NCBI GenBank assembly: GCA_947624455.1
Contig: CANQKL010000086.1
Location: 1-6,846 of the forward strand
Length of the DNA: 6,846 nt
Reading direction: 5' to 3'
DNA from: an uncultured Clostridia bacterium
GTDB lineage: Bacteria; Bacillota; Clostridia; UMGS1883
Made by a program: the position numbers and the translations under genes. Under the pieces are notes generated by a model. The model made no database searches and was not told where the DNA came from. It worked only from the letters and a program-made list of their open reading frames with translations. Every line of letters starts with the position of its first letter. Within the stretch, counting starts at the first letter, position 1. Shown here piece by piece: positions 1 through 5,472 of the stretch.

Positions 1-525
1 GCCTGTTGTTTTCTGAGAAATATCATGTCTCGACAAATAGGATTTCTGCGTCACGGGCTTTATGACTTGAAGCTCGTTTACGGTGAAATTCGTCAAAAAT
101 CCCGCCTCCTGGTCGTAGGCGTTATATCCGTTTTGCACATGAGTCTTATCGGGCGCATTTCCGCAGAGCCACATAACTTTACCCGCTTTTGCCTCGGAAT
201 TGAGCCACGAGCGCATATTGCTGTCGGCCCAGTATCCCGAACCCGAACTCTCGCGTCTGCTCCAGTCTCTGCTGTGCGAACCGGTGTTATAATCGCCCGC
301 GGCGTCCATCGGCTTGACGGTAATTATCTTATCCGCAAGCATAAGCGAACCGTTCTCGTCGGTATCCACGCACCGCCACAGTATCGGCTCGCCGTAATAC
401 GTACCCATCTACACATACTTGCCCAGCTTGACGACGGTTCTCGCTTCCGCACGTTCGGGGAACGCCGGTATAAGCGCGCAAACCATACATAGGGTTACAA
501 GCATACTGAAAATTCTTTGCTTCAT
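1..525 (-). pseudogene. Secreted DUF6273-like protein, interrupted by an in-frame UAG; 3' end outside the window
   Basis: Start is the ATG at 525-523, 7 nt after a GGAGG (537-533). Residues 1-28 form a signal peptide: MKQR, a hydrophobic core (IFSMLVTLCMVCALIPAF), then a likely cleavage after AEA. The frame continues RTVVKLGKYV and then meets TAG at 411-409 (codon 39). After the stop it stays open for 136 more codons to the edge and reads as coherent protein: MGTYYGEPILWRCVD, SGSGYWADSNMRSWLNS and GFLTNFTVNELQVIKPV. These resemble the DUF6273 domain of clostridial secreted or cell-wall proteins, whose function is unknown. The gene is divergent from the methyltransferase-STAS gene. Promoter, RBS and reading frame are otherwise intact, so the stop is either a recent nonsense mutation (CAG to TAG, a Gln codon, fits best), a suppressed amber codon or a sequence error. 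The family name is from memory of motifs; the interruption is seen directly. Confidence 0.75.
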
Positions 526-573
526 TTTTTTACCTCCAGCTTCAAAATGTCCGAACTAAAATATTTCGGTTTA

Positions 574-602
574 ATTATACCATATTCAGCACATTTTTTC
601 AA
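574..602 (-). promoter_or_regulatory. Sigma-A-type promoter of the DUF6273-like gene
   Basis: On the minus strand, TTGAAA (602-597) and TATAAT (579-574) are separated by exactly 17 nt. A TG lies one base before the -10, making it an extended -10. Transcription would start near 567, leaving a leader of about 40 nt that contains the GGAGG site. This is close to consensus, so the gene is probably still transcribed despite its stop codon. Confidence 0.75.
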
Positions 603-758
603 AAACTATTCGTGCCGCTCAGAGTGCGTTTTATGTCACGGACGAAAAAAATCAGTCGGACTCCGCCGATAATTCATGTAAATTGCCCATGGGATTTTAT
701 ATCCTTTATTTTTGTCACTATACGATAAAGTTGTATTCATATTAAATCGGTATCTACC

Positions 759-776
759 GTTCACGTCACTGTGAAC
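759..776. promoter_or_regulatory. Inverted repeat upstream of the methyltransferase-STAS promoter (possible operator)
   Basis: GTTCAC (759-764) and GTGAAC (771-776) are perfect 6-bp arms around a 6-bp centre. The repeat ends 18 bp before the -35 box, where an activator would sit. The left arm lies within ACCGTTCAC, which also resembles a LytTR half-site, and a weaker CACGTTTTA follows 20 bp downstream. Whether the neighbouring LytTR regulator binds here is speculation. Confidence 0.35.
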
Positions 777-794
777 ACGTTTTACGCCAAAGTA

Positions 795-823
795 TTGCAA
801 AACCGTGAAGAAAGAGGTACAAT
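795..823 (+). promoter_or_regulatory. Promoter of the methyltransferase-STAS gene
   Basis: TTGCAA (795-800) and TACAAT (818-823) are 17 nt apart. The start of transcription would be near 830, giving a short leader with the AGGGAGGAA ribosome-binding site at 841-849, 8-10 nt before the ATG. Each hexamer matches the sigma-A consensus at 4-5 of 6 positions. Confidence 0.65.
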
Positions 824-857
824 AATCCTAAATATATTATAGGGAGGAAACATAACT

Positions 858-2102
858 ATGGAAGAGAAAAAAGACCTGCGGGAGCAAACAAATCCGATAT
901 TCAATACGGCAAAATCCATGCTTCTGCATTTTTGCATCGCGGGCGATGAGGACGCGCCGATATTGGCTAAAAAGTTCGGCATAGACGCCGACTCGCTTAT
1001 CGGTACGGAGGAGCAGAAGGTTGCGCTCAGCCCGGAGCTGACCACCATGACGGAAACACGCTTCCGCTCAATCAACAAAATCGCAGGCAACTATAAGAAC
1101 AGCACAGTTGTCGATATTGCGTGCGGATATACGCCGCGGGCGCTGAACGAGACGTTTAAGGATATGCACTACATAGGCTGCGATTTGCCCATCGTAACGG
1201 ACGAACTCGGTCCGGTTATCGGTGAAATGTGTGCCGAGCGCGGAATAAAGGACAAGGAATACCACAGCACAGACGCGACGAATTACCGCTCCCTCCGTGA
1301 CGCGCTCAACTCGGTTGAAGGTGAGGTTACCATACTATCCGACGGCTTGCTCACGTATTTAAGCAACTCCGAGCTTACGGAGCTTTGCACGAACATCCGC
1401 CGTTTGCTCAAGGAGTTCGGCGGACAATGGATAACGTCCGACCCCGACGCGAACCCGCTGTTTATGGCGGCGATGACGGCTATTCACGGCGAAGCCGCGT
1501 ATGAGGATTTGGTAAAGACGATGGATGTATACGCCGAGCAGTCGGACACGAATATAGAAGTGCAGAACATGACCGTTTTGGCGTACGATTTTGAAAACAC
1601 CATGAAAACGGTGACGGACTTCCTTCGTTCTGTCGGCTTAAAGTGGGAGCGCGTACCCATGTCGGATTATGTGACGGAAATCGGAAGCCTCGCTGGCTAT
1701 TCCGACGAAGCGAAAGCTGAGTATATAAAGTCGCTTGAAAACGTGTACATCTGGATTTTTACTCCCGACGAAAACTACAAAGAAACCGAGGAGACCTATG
1801 ACAGCGACTTCTTCGGCGTCAACGCGAAGGCGCACGGCGGCAAAATGGAAATCACGCTGCGCGGCAGACTCGACTCCATAACGGCGCCGGAGCTTTTGTC
1901 GGTTTACGAGAAAACGAAGGCGGAAGAAAAGGTTGAAAAAATCGCCGTTGACGCATCTGAACTCGCATATATTTCGTCCGCGGGACTGCGTGTGCTGCTC
2001 ATTATGATTAAGCAGGTAGGAAGCGGCAACCTGACCGTCACGGGACAAAACGACACGGTTCAGACAATCTTCGAGCTGACCGGATTTGCCGACATGATAT
2101 AA
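858..2102 (+). CDS. SAM-dependent methyltransferase fused to a C-terminal STAS domain
   Basis: The 414-residue protein starts at an ATG preceded by GGAGG (843-847). Residues about 60-300 look like a class I methyltransferase, possibly of the leucine carboxyl methyltransferase (LCM/PPM) type: motif I VVDIACGYTPRAL (84-96), acidic ribose-binding strand YIGCDLP (Asp109), and ILSDGLLTYLS (159-169) at the strand-4 position. Residues about 320-414 form a STAS domain of the SpoIIAA/RsbV class, with MEITLRGRLDS, then IAVDASELAYISSAGLRVLL, then IFELTGFADMI. Aligned to SpoIIAA, the regulatory phospho-serine would be Ser374. Such domains bind anti-sigma or switch kinases when unphosphorylated. The methyl acceptor cannot be told from sequence. 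No signal peptide or membrane segment is evident, so the protein should be cytoplasmic. It has its own promoter and lies 141 bp before the response-regulator gene. A second STAS fusion lies at the far end of the window. Stop is TAA. Confidence 0.85.
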   Translation: MEEKKDLREQTNPIFNTAKSMLLHFCIAGDEDAPILAKKFGIDADSLIGTEEQKVALSPELTTMTETRFRSINKIAGNYKNSTVVDIACGYTPRALNETFKDMHYIGCDLPIVTDELGPVIGEMCAERGIKDKEYHSTDATNYRSLRDALNSVEGEVTILSDGLLTYLSNSELTELCTNIRRLLKEFGGQWITSDPDANPLFMAAMTAIHGEAAYEDLVKTMDVYAEQSDTNIEVQNMTVLAYDFENTMKTVTDFLRSVGLKWERVPMSDYVTEIGSLAGYSDEAKAEYIKSLENVYIWIFTPDENYKETEETYDSDFFGVNAKAHGGKMEITLRGRLDSITAPELLSVYEKTKAEEKVEKIAVDASELAYISSAGLRVLLIMIKQVGSGNLTVTGQNDTVQTIFELTGFADMI

Positions 2103-2147
2103 ATCACAAAAAAGAAAACGAGGCGGCGGCGCTGTGCAGGCTGCAAA

Positions 2148-2187
2148 AATATTTGTAAAAGATTAACTTTTAAATATTGATTTTTTT
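2148..2187 (+). terminator. AT-rich hairpin with T-tract after the methyltransferase-STAS gene
   Basis: AATATT (2148-2153), TAAAAG (2156-2161), a 5-nt loop ATTAA, CTTTTA (2167-2172) and AATATT (2173-2178) give 12 pairs with a 2-nt bulge. GATTTTTTT follows. The T-run suggests a weak intrinsic terminator for the upstream gene. The 3' arm also overlaps the -35 box of the next promoter by two bases, so it may instead act as an operator. The stem is almost all A-T, so termination efficiency is uncertain. Confidence 0.4.
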
Positions 2188-2205
2188 CCTTTTTTGTGGT
2201 ACACT
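2177..2205 (+). promoter_or_regulatory. Promoter of the LytTR response regulator
   Basis: TTGATT (2177-2182) and TACACT (2200-2205) are 17 nt apart, with TG one base before the -10 (extended -10). Transcription would start around 2212, upstream of the ATG at 2244. This rules out the in-frame GTG at 2196 as the start, because it lies upstream of the predicted transcript. Confidence 0.6.
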
Positions 2206-2243
2206 GTCCGTGTAATCCGCATAACGATGGGGGATGGGATAAG

Positions 2244-2963
2244 ATGTACAGGCTTGCGATATGCGATGACGACAAGAATTTCTGCTCGCAACTGGAAAAG
2301 AATTTGCACGGCGTTTTCGCCGACAGAAACATAGAATATGCCGTTGTTTCCTTCAACGACATACAGTCGCTTGACGCTTCGCTCTCTGACGGAAGCCGTT
2401 ACGACCTGCTTTTTCTCGACATCATGTTTGACGACGGCAACGGAATGAGCTACGCGAAGCGTCTGCGCACCCATGATTACAAATTTGACATTATTTTCAT
2501 AACCATCAGCAAGGAGTACGCGATAGAGAGTTATGACGCAAATCCGCTCTACTACCTCACAAAGCCGATTGATCAGAAGAAGCTGACAGCCGCGGTTGTG
2601 CGCTTTCTCGAAAAAAACACGCCAAAGTACATATGCTTCAGCTACCTCGGCGGCACAATAAAATTAAAGCTTTCGGACATATATTACTTTGAAATATACG
2701 GACACCGCGTCGTAATACACAAGAGCGACGGAACTCAAGCCGACATCCGCGGAACGCTTAAGGATATAGAGTCTCAGCTTCCGCCGAAAATGTTTATACG
2801 CCCGCACAGGAGTTACCTGGTGAACACGGCGTTCATTACCGAAATAAAGCACTACAACTTAAAAATTTCAAACGGCGAGCTGATTCCGATAAGCCGATCG
2901 CTGTACAATAAAGCTCAGCTCGAGTTTGTGGATTACCTTGCAGAAAAAGAACTGTTCGTATAA
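2244..2963 (+). CDS. LytTR-family response regulator (AgrA/LytR type)
   Basis: The 239-residue protein starts at ATG 2244, about 10 nt after a G-rich run (2229-2233), giving MYRLAICDDDKNF. An upstream in-frame GTG (2196) lies inside the promoter and is rejected. Residues 1-120 form a receiver domain: acidic pocket Asp8-Asp10, phospho-acceptor Asp59 in LLFLDIMF, Thr87 in FITIS, and Lys107 in YLTKP. Residues about 135-235 form a LytTR DNA-binding domain, with ICFSYLGGTIKLKLSDIYYFE, the typical GTLKDIESQLP segment, FIRPHRSYLVN and PISRS. LytTR regulators bind pairs of direct repeats about two helical turns apart and usually activate surface, competence or peptide-signalling genes. The likely partner is the convergent GHKL kinase at 3712-5472, the family that normally pairs with LytTR regulators. 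Length matches AgrA (238 residues). Stop is TAA. Confidence 0.92.
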   Translation: MYRLAICDDDKNFCSQLEKNLHGVFADRNIEYAVVSFNDIQSLDASLSDGSRYDLLFLDIMFDDGNGMSYAKRLRTHDYKFDIIFITISKEYAIESYDANPLYYLTKPIDQKKLTAAVVRFLEKNTPKYICFSYLGGTIKLKLSDIYYFEIYGHRVVIHKSDGTQADIRGTLKDIESQLPPKMFIRPHRSYLVNTAFITEIKHYNLKISNGELIPISRSLYNKAQLEFVDYLAEKELFV

Positions 2964-2989
2964 AAAATACGCCGTGAAAACGGCGTATT
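2962..2989 (-). terminator. Terminator hairpin, copy 1 (T-tract on the minus strand)
   Basis: Arms AATACGCCGT (2966-2975) and ACGGCGTATT (2980-2989) are perfectly complementary around a GAAA loop. The A-run at 2962-2967, just after the regulator stop codon, is a T-run on the minus strand. As it stands the copy can terminate only transcription arriving from the right; for the regulator message the hairpin is followed by AAGTG, not T's. The same 24 nt recur at 3679-3702. Confidence 0.75.
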
Positions 2990-3015
2990 AAGTGTGTCGA
3001 AAAACAAAAATGCGG

Positions 3016-3094
3016 CCTTGGTACCGTAGGGGCGGCCATTGGCCGTCCGCCATCAAACGTTTACGATCGTGATTGTGAACGTTATTAGGACAAA
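3016..3094 (+). repeat. Direct repeat copy 1 with GTAGGGG hairpin (unit A)
   Basis: These 79 bp match 3505-3583 with four mismatches (at 3029, 3081, 3087 and 3088), 489 bp apart; weaker similarity continues about 25 bp beyond. The hairpin GGGCGGCC (3030-3037), loop ATT, GGCCGTCC (3041-3048) has one G-U pair. It is followed by the box ATCAAACGTTTACG and CGATCG. Confidence 0.85.
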
Positions 3095-3141
3095 GAATTT
3101 ACGCAAAATTACATAAAATTATTAAAATATAACCTTATATC

Positions 3142-3176
3142 GTAGGGGAGCGCATTGCGCTCCCGCCAATCAAACA
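3142..3176 (+). repeat. GTAGGGG hairpin (unit B)
   Basis: A diverged family member: GGGAGCGC (3146-3153), loop ATT, GCGCTCCC (3157-3164). It is followed by CGCCAATCAAACATTT, matching the CGCCATCAAACGTTT box of units A and C. The stem sequence differs but pairing is fully kept. Confidence 0.75.
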
Positions 3177-3245
3177 TTTGCGGCAATTTGGAGCCTAAAT
3201 TATCCGACGCAACAACACAATTTATCATATTTTCAAAACTTCGTA

Positions 3246-3260
3246 AACGCCTTCGGCGTT
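3246..3260. repeat. Small perfect hairpin
   Basis: AACGCC (3246-3251), loop TTC, GGCGTT (3255-3260). It is one of the chain of palindromes in the insertion-like block. No T-run follows. Confidence 0.6.
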
Positions 3261-3287
3261 GTTTGTCGCAATAACTTTTATTACTGT

Positions 3288-3310
3288 GTACTTTTGCGCG
3301 GCAAAAGTAC
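3288..3310. repeat. Perfect 10-bp inverted repeat
   Basis: GTACTTTTGC (3288-3297) and GCAAAAGTAC (3301-3310) flank a GCG centre. The length and perfection suggest a selected or recently formed structure. It may be an end of a smaller element nested inside the block. Confidence 0.8.
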
Positions 3311-3318
3311 CAAAAACA

Positions 3319-3356
3319 GGGGTACCCCACAAAACGGCAAAGCCAATTTTGTGGGG
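3319..3356. repeat. Overlapping palindromes GGGGTACCCC and CCCCACAAAA/TTTTGTGGGG
   Basis: GGGGTACCCC (3319-3328) shares its last four bases with the arm CCCCACAAAA (3325-3334). That arm pairs perfectly with TTTTGTGGGG (3347-3356). An inner stem GGC-AAA-GCC lies in the loop. Two mutually exclusive folds are therefore possible. Confidence 0.75.
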
Positions 3357-3383
3357 AAAAGGAGGAGCAGCGAGGTGAGCCGT

Positions 3384-3405
3384 GTTTCGATTTTTAAATC
3401 GAAAC
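3384..3405. repeat. Perfect 10-bp AT-rich inverted repeat
   Basis: GTTTCGATTT (3384-3393) and AAATCGAAAC (3396-3405) are separated by TT. On RNA the innermost pairs would open to give a longer loop. Confidence 0.7.
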
Positions 3406-3458
3406 TTGCGATACCGAGTTTGCGACGACGCGGCCATGCCCCCGGACCCCCTAGGGCG

Positions 3459-3486
3459 CTTAAGGGGAACTGCGGTTCCCCTTAAG
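3459..3486. repeat. Perfect 12-bp inverted repeat
   Basis: CTTAAGGGGAAC (3459-3470) and GTTCCCCTTAAG (3475-3486) flank TGCG. It is the longest perfect stem in the block. C-rich and G-rich runs on each side (3439-3451, 3490-3498) could extend the structure. Confidence 0.8.
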
Positions 3487-3504
3487 AATCCCCCGGGGTT
3501 CCTC

Positions 3505-3583
3505 CCTTGGTACCGTAAGGGCGGCCATTGGCCGTCCGCCATCAAACGTTTACGATCGTGATTGTGAACATTATTGCGACAAA
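3505..3583 (+). repeat. Direct repeat copy 2 with GTAGGGG-type hairpin (unit C)
   Basis: Second copy of 3016-3094. The hairpin is identical in its stem (GGGCGGCC at 3519-3526, ATT, GGCCGTCC at 3530-3537), but the lead-in reads GTAAGGG instead of GTAGGGG. It forms the left half of the 3513-3653 element. Confidence 0.85.
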
Positions 3584-3653
3584 TATATTCGCAAAATCGT
3601 ATAAATGTCATTGTAAATTTGTGTAAGCGGACGCGCAATGCGCGCCCCTACGG
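3513..3653. mobile_element. 141-bp MITE-like unit (C plus inverted D)
   Basis: The left end CCGTAAGGGCG (3513-3523) and right end CGCCCCTACGG (3643-3653) are inverted repeats matching at 10 of 11 positions. Each end carries an internal hairpin; unit D, read on the minus strand, is GGGCGCGC, ATT, GCGCGTCC (3647-3629). The interior is AT-rich. No short target duplication is obvious at its borders. The left 100 bp also occur at 3016-3110, apparently as a truncated copy. Confidence 0.5.
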
Positions 3654-3678
3654 AATCCGGTCAAAGAAATCGAGGTCT

Positions 3679-3707
3679 AATACGCCGTGAAAACGGCGTA
3701 TTTTTTT
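3679..3707 (+). terminator. Terminator hairpin, copy 2 (T-tract on the plus strand)
   Basis: Identical to copy 1: arms AATACGCCGT (3679-3688) and ACGGCGTATT (3693-3702) around GAAA, here followed by a T-run (3701-3707) just past the kinase stop codon. It would stop plus-strand transcription leaving the repeat block, including read-through from the regulator. For the kinase message on the minus strand the hairpin is followed by AGACC, not T's. Confidence 0.85.
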
Positions 3708-3711
3708 GTGT

Positions 3712-5472
3712 TCAGTCTTTCAGACAGAACCCGCTCTTTATCGAGAACGACTCGTTGTCTCTGTCGATTTTTACCACTCCGCCGTACTTTTCGGCAATCC
3801 GCTTCATATTTTCCAGACCGTAGCCGTGCGAACGGTCTTTTTTGATTTCGTCTGCGGCTTGTTTCGCGCTGTTTGTACACCCTATAAAAAGATAATTCCC
3901 GTTTATATACATCTTCACTTTAATGTACCGCTTTTCAGACACGTCCGCTTTTTCACACGCGTTTACCGCATTTTCAAACATATTTGTTACGAATACGCAA
4001 AGATCCGTATCGGCTATCGGCAGCGTTTCCGGCAAGTTCAAGCTGTACTCCACATCTATGCCTTGCGCCTTCGCCCGGCCGAGATACGTTCCCGCTATTA
4101 TATTTACCATCGTATTTTTACTGTACTGACTATCGGGAAGCTCATCGTATTCGGTAGTAAGCGCGGCTGCGTATCTGCGCGCCTTGTCCGTATCACCCTC
4201 CTGAAGCATACCCGACAGGACTACCATATGATGACGCATCTCGTGCCTTGCCGAATACGTCGCTTCTTCGGACTCGGCAAGGTGCCGATAGCTCTCCATC
4301 GCGTACCGGTTCTGCTCGGCAAGCACGTTTACAAGCTCTCGCGTGTGCAGCGTTCTCTTAACAAATTCGATTATAACGCCGGCCGTAAACGTAACGGCGC
4401 ACACATATGACACAAAAAGCGCCAGCGGGTAGAAATATCCTGTCAGCGGAGATACTAATATCTGCTGCAAATACACGCCTATATTACCGTCCCATACAGC
4501 GCTCGCAAAAATCAAACGGCTCATTATGGCAATGACGGCAATGACGGCAATGACGGCATACACAAGGTCGGACTTATTCGGACGTCTTTTATTTTTATTA
4601 AGCTTTATCTCGACAATGATAAGTCCCGCCGCTAACAGGTACAGCAGCAGTATTATTCCAGATGACGCCTGAGCGAAAAAGGGGCCGATGAGTATTCGAA
4701 ACCGTATCAGCCTTATACAGTCGTATATAAACCACGCTCCCGTCGCGGACGCGAGTACCCAACGCCGCCACGAGGTAAGGCTAAATGCAGCGAACAGCAG
4801 CAGCGGCGCCATATAAAGCTCGCACACAAAGTCAAGCATATTCATATTGACCCCTAAAAGGCTGTATGACCCCGCGAGAGACGTGAACGCGTGTTTCAAT
4901 GTCAGCATAAGGTAAAACAGCGTCAGCAGCAGCGCCTTTTTGTCGGACTTTCCGTTGGATATATCGAGGACATATATCAGCGCCGTCAAAAAAGCGAGAA
5001 TAGCGCACAGCGTCGCGCACGAAATGGGCGGAACATTCTCCACCGAGGTGACAGAATATGCCGTGTCAACGCTGCACATATACGGGAAAACGGGGATTAT
5101 TTCCTCGGTTTCCTCTGTGAAGTACGTAACAACGGTAAGCTCCTTGCCAAGATAATCCTCCGGCAGATAAATCGCTAAAGTCTCCGACGGAGAAGGCTTA
5201 AATCCGTCCGTAACGGCAAACCCCGCCTCATCTCTCGGCGCTCCCTCAAAGCTCGTGTAAAGCATCTCGCCGCCGACCAGTATATCGACTCCGCACACCG
5301 CGTCGTACAGATACAAGCCAAGCTGCGCGCCGTCAAGATGTTCCTTTATCGTCCGCGTCGCTCTCACGGCGCGGCATGTTTCGCCGGGGAAACTTACATT
5401 GTATTCGTCAATCGCTTCGGGCGTCACGGGCCGCGCTTCCGACCCCGACACCAATTCGTACCGCCAGCCCAT
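3712..5472 (-). CDS. GHKL (AgrC-like) sensor histidine kinase with extracytoplasmic domain and seven membrane segments; N-terminus shifted out of frame
   Basis: From ATG 5472 the open frame encodes 586 residues. Residues 1-140 look like an extracytoplasmic beta-rich sensor domain (LGLYLYDAVCGVDILVGGEM). About seven hydrophobic segments follow (roughly 148-170, 179-196, 212-233, 236-254, 267-289, 303-322, 346-371), a 7TMR-DISM-like arrangement. The cytoplasmic part has a linker (375-405), an H-box SARHEMRHHMVVLS with His410 as likely phospho-acceptor, an N-box MFENAVNACE (Asn501) and a G-box HGYGLENMKRIAEKYGG (549-565), all of the HATPase_c_5 type. The natural partner is the convergent LytTR regulator. 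ATG 5472 has no ribosome-binding site, and the first membrane anchor is encoded just upstream in another frame, so the true start is probably GTG 5603. One missing C in the CCC run at 5482-5484 would explain the break; restored length would be about 630 residues. Stop is TGA. Confidence 0.85.
   Translation of the reverse strand: MGWRYELVSGSEARPVTPEAIDEYNVSFPGETCRAVRATRTIKEHLDGAQLGLYLYDAVCGVDILVGGEMLYTSFEGAPRDEAGFAVTDGFKPSPSETLAIYLPEDYLGKELTVVTYFTEETEEIIPVFPYMCSVDTAYSVTSVENVPPISCATLCAILAFLTALIYVLDISNGKSDKKALLLTLFYLMLTLKHAFTSLAGSYSLLGVNMNMLDFVCELYMAPLLLFAAFSLTSWRRWVLASATGAWFIYDCIRLIRFRILIGPFFAQASSGIILLLYLLAAGLIIVEIKLNKNKRRPNKSDLVYAVIAVIAVIAIMSRLIFASAVWDGNIGVYLQQILVSPLTGYFYPLALFVSYVCAVTFTAGVIIEFVKRTLHTRELVNVLAEQNRYAMESYRHLAESEEATYSARHEMRHHMVVLSGMLQEGDTDKARRYAAALTTEYDELPDSQYSKNTMVNIIAGTYLGRAKAQGIDVEYSLNLPETLPIADTDLCVFVTNMFENAVNACEKADVSEKRYIKVKMYINGNYLFIGCTNSAKQAADEIKKDRSHGYGLENMKRIAEKYGGVVKIDRDNESFSIKSGFCLKD
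4528..4554 (-). repeat. Three perfect 9-bp tandem repeats inside a kinase membrane helix
   Basis: GGCAATGAC occurs three times in a row on the plus strand, with a partial fourth copy (GGCAT) after it. In the kinase frame each unit encodes Val-Ile-Ala, giving AVIAVIAVIAI in the segment at about residues 303-322. A change in copy number would lengthen or shorten the helix by three residues without shifting the frame. Confidence 0.8.

Larger units (their letters stand above)
526..857. other. Divergent intergenic region (332 bp)
   Basis: This interval separates the two divergent genes. It holds the minus-strand promoter at 574-602, a dyad at 759-776, the plus-strand promoter at 795-823 and a strong RBS (AGGGAGGAA, 841-849). 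The stretch from about 603 to 758 is moderately AT-rich. I see no coding frame, tRNA, riboswitch or strong hairpin there. Confidence 0.6.
2990..3678. mobile_element. Block of nested hairpin repeats, probable non-autonomous insertion
   Basis: This 689-bp block carries no credible gene. It is packed with palindromes: four GTAGGGG-type hairpins (3026-3051, 3142-3167, 3515-3540 and, inverted, 3627-3651) and at least five other perfect inverted repeats between 3246 and 3486. The outermost GTAGGGG units face inward (CCGTAGGGG at 3024-3032, CCCCTACGG at 3645-3653), as terminal inverted repeats would. Identical 24-nt terminator hairpins sit at both borders, as a target duplication would. I see no transposase, so any movement would need enzymes supplied elsewhere. 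It could instead be a mosaic grown by successive small insertions. The open frames across it (plus 3294-3485, minus 3225-3638) are by-products of the palindromes. Confidence 0.6.

Noticed and set aside
25..492. Plus-strand open frame of 155 codons at the left end
   Set aside because: It is antisense to the DUF6273-like gene, which has a promoter, RBS, signal peptide and recognisable domain; the plus frame has no RBS and no recognisable motif.
2120..2145. GC-rich hairpin after the methyltransferase-STAS gene (GCGGC/GCTGC)
   Set aside because: Only about five pairs including a G-U, and it is followed by A's rather than T's; not a credible intrinsic terminator.
2196..2243. Upstream GTG start for the response regulator
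   Set aside because: It overlaps the extended -10 box, and the receiver domain begins immediately at MYRLAICDDD from ATG 2244.
3294..3485. Plus-strand 63-codon frame in the repeat block
   Set aside because: It starts within one hairpin and ends within another, has no RBS, and its residues follow from the palindromes.
3225..3638. Minus-strand 137-codon frame across the repeat block
   Set aside because: It is low-complexity basic sequence made by reading through successive palindromes and part of a direct repeat. I believe similar spurious frames arise wherever these repeats occur.
3016..3653. CRISPR array
   Set aside because: Repeat units differ in orientation, spacing and length, with no regular spacers and no cas genes.
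3706..4410. Long plus-strand frame of 234 codons
   Set aside because: It is antisense to the ATPase and H-box region of the histidine kinase, whose motifs are unmistakable on the minus strand.
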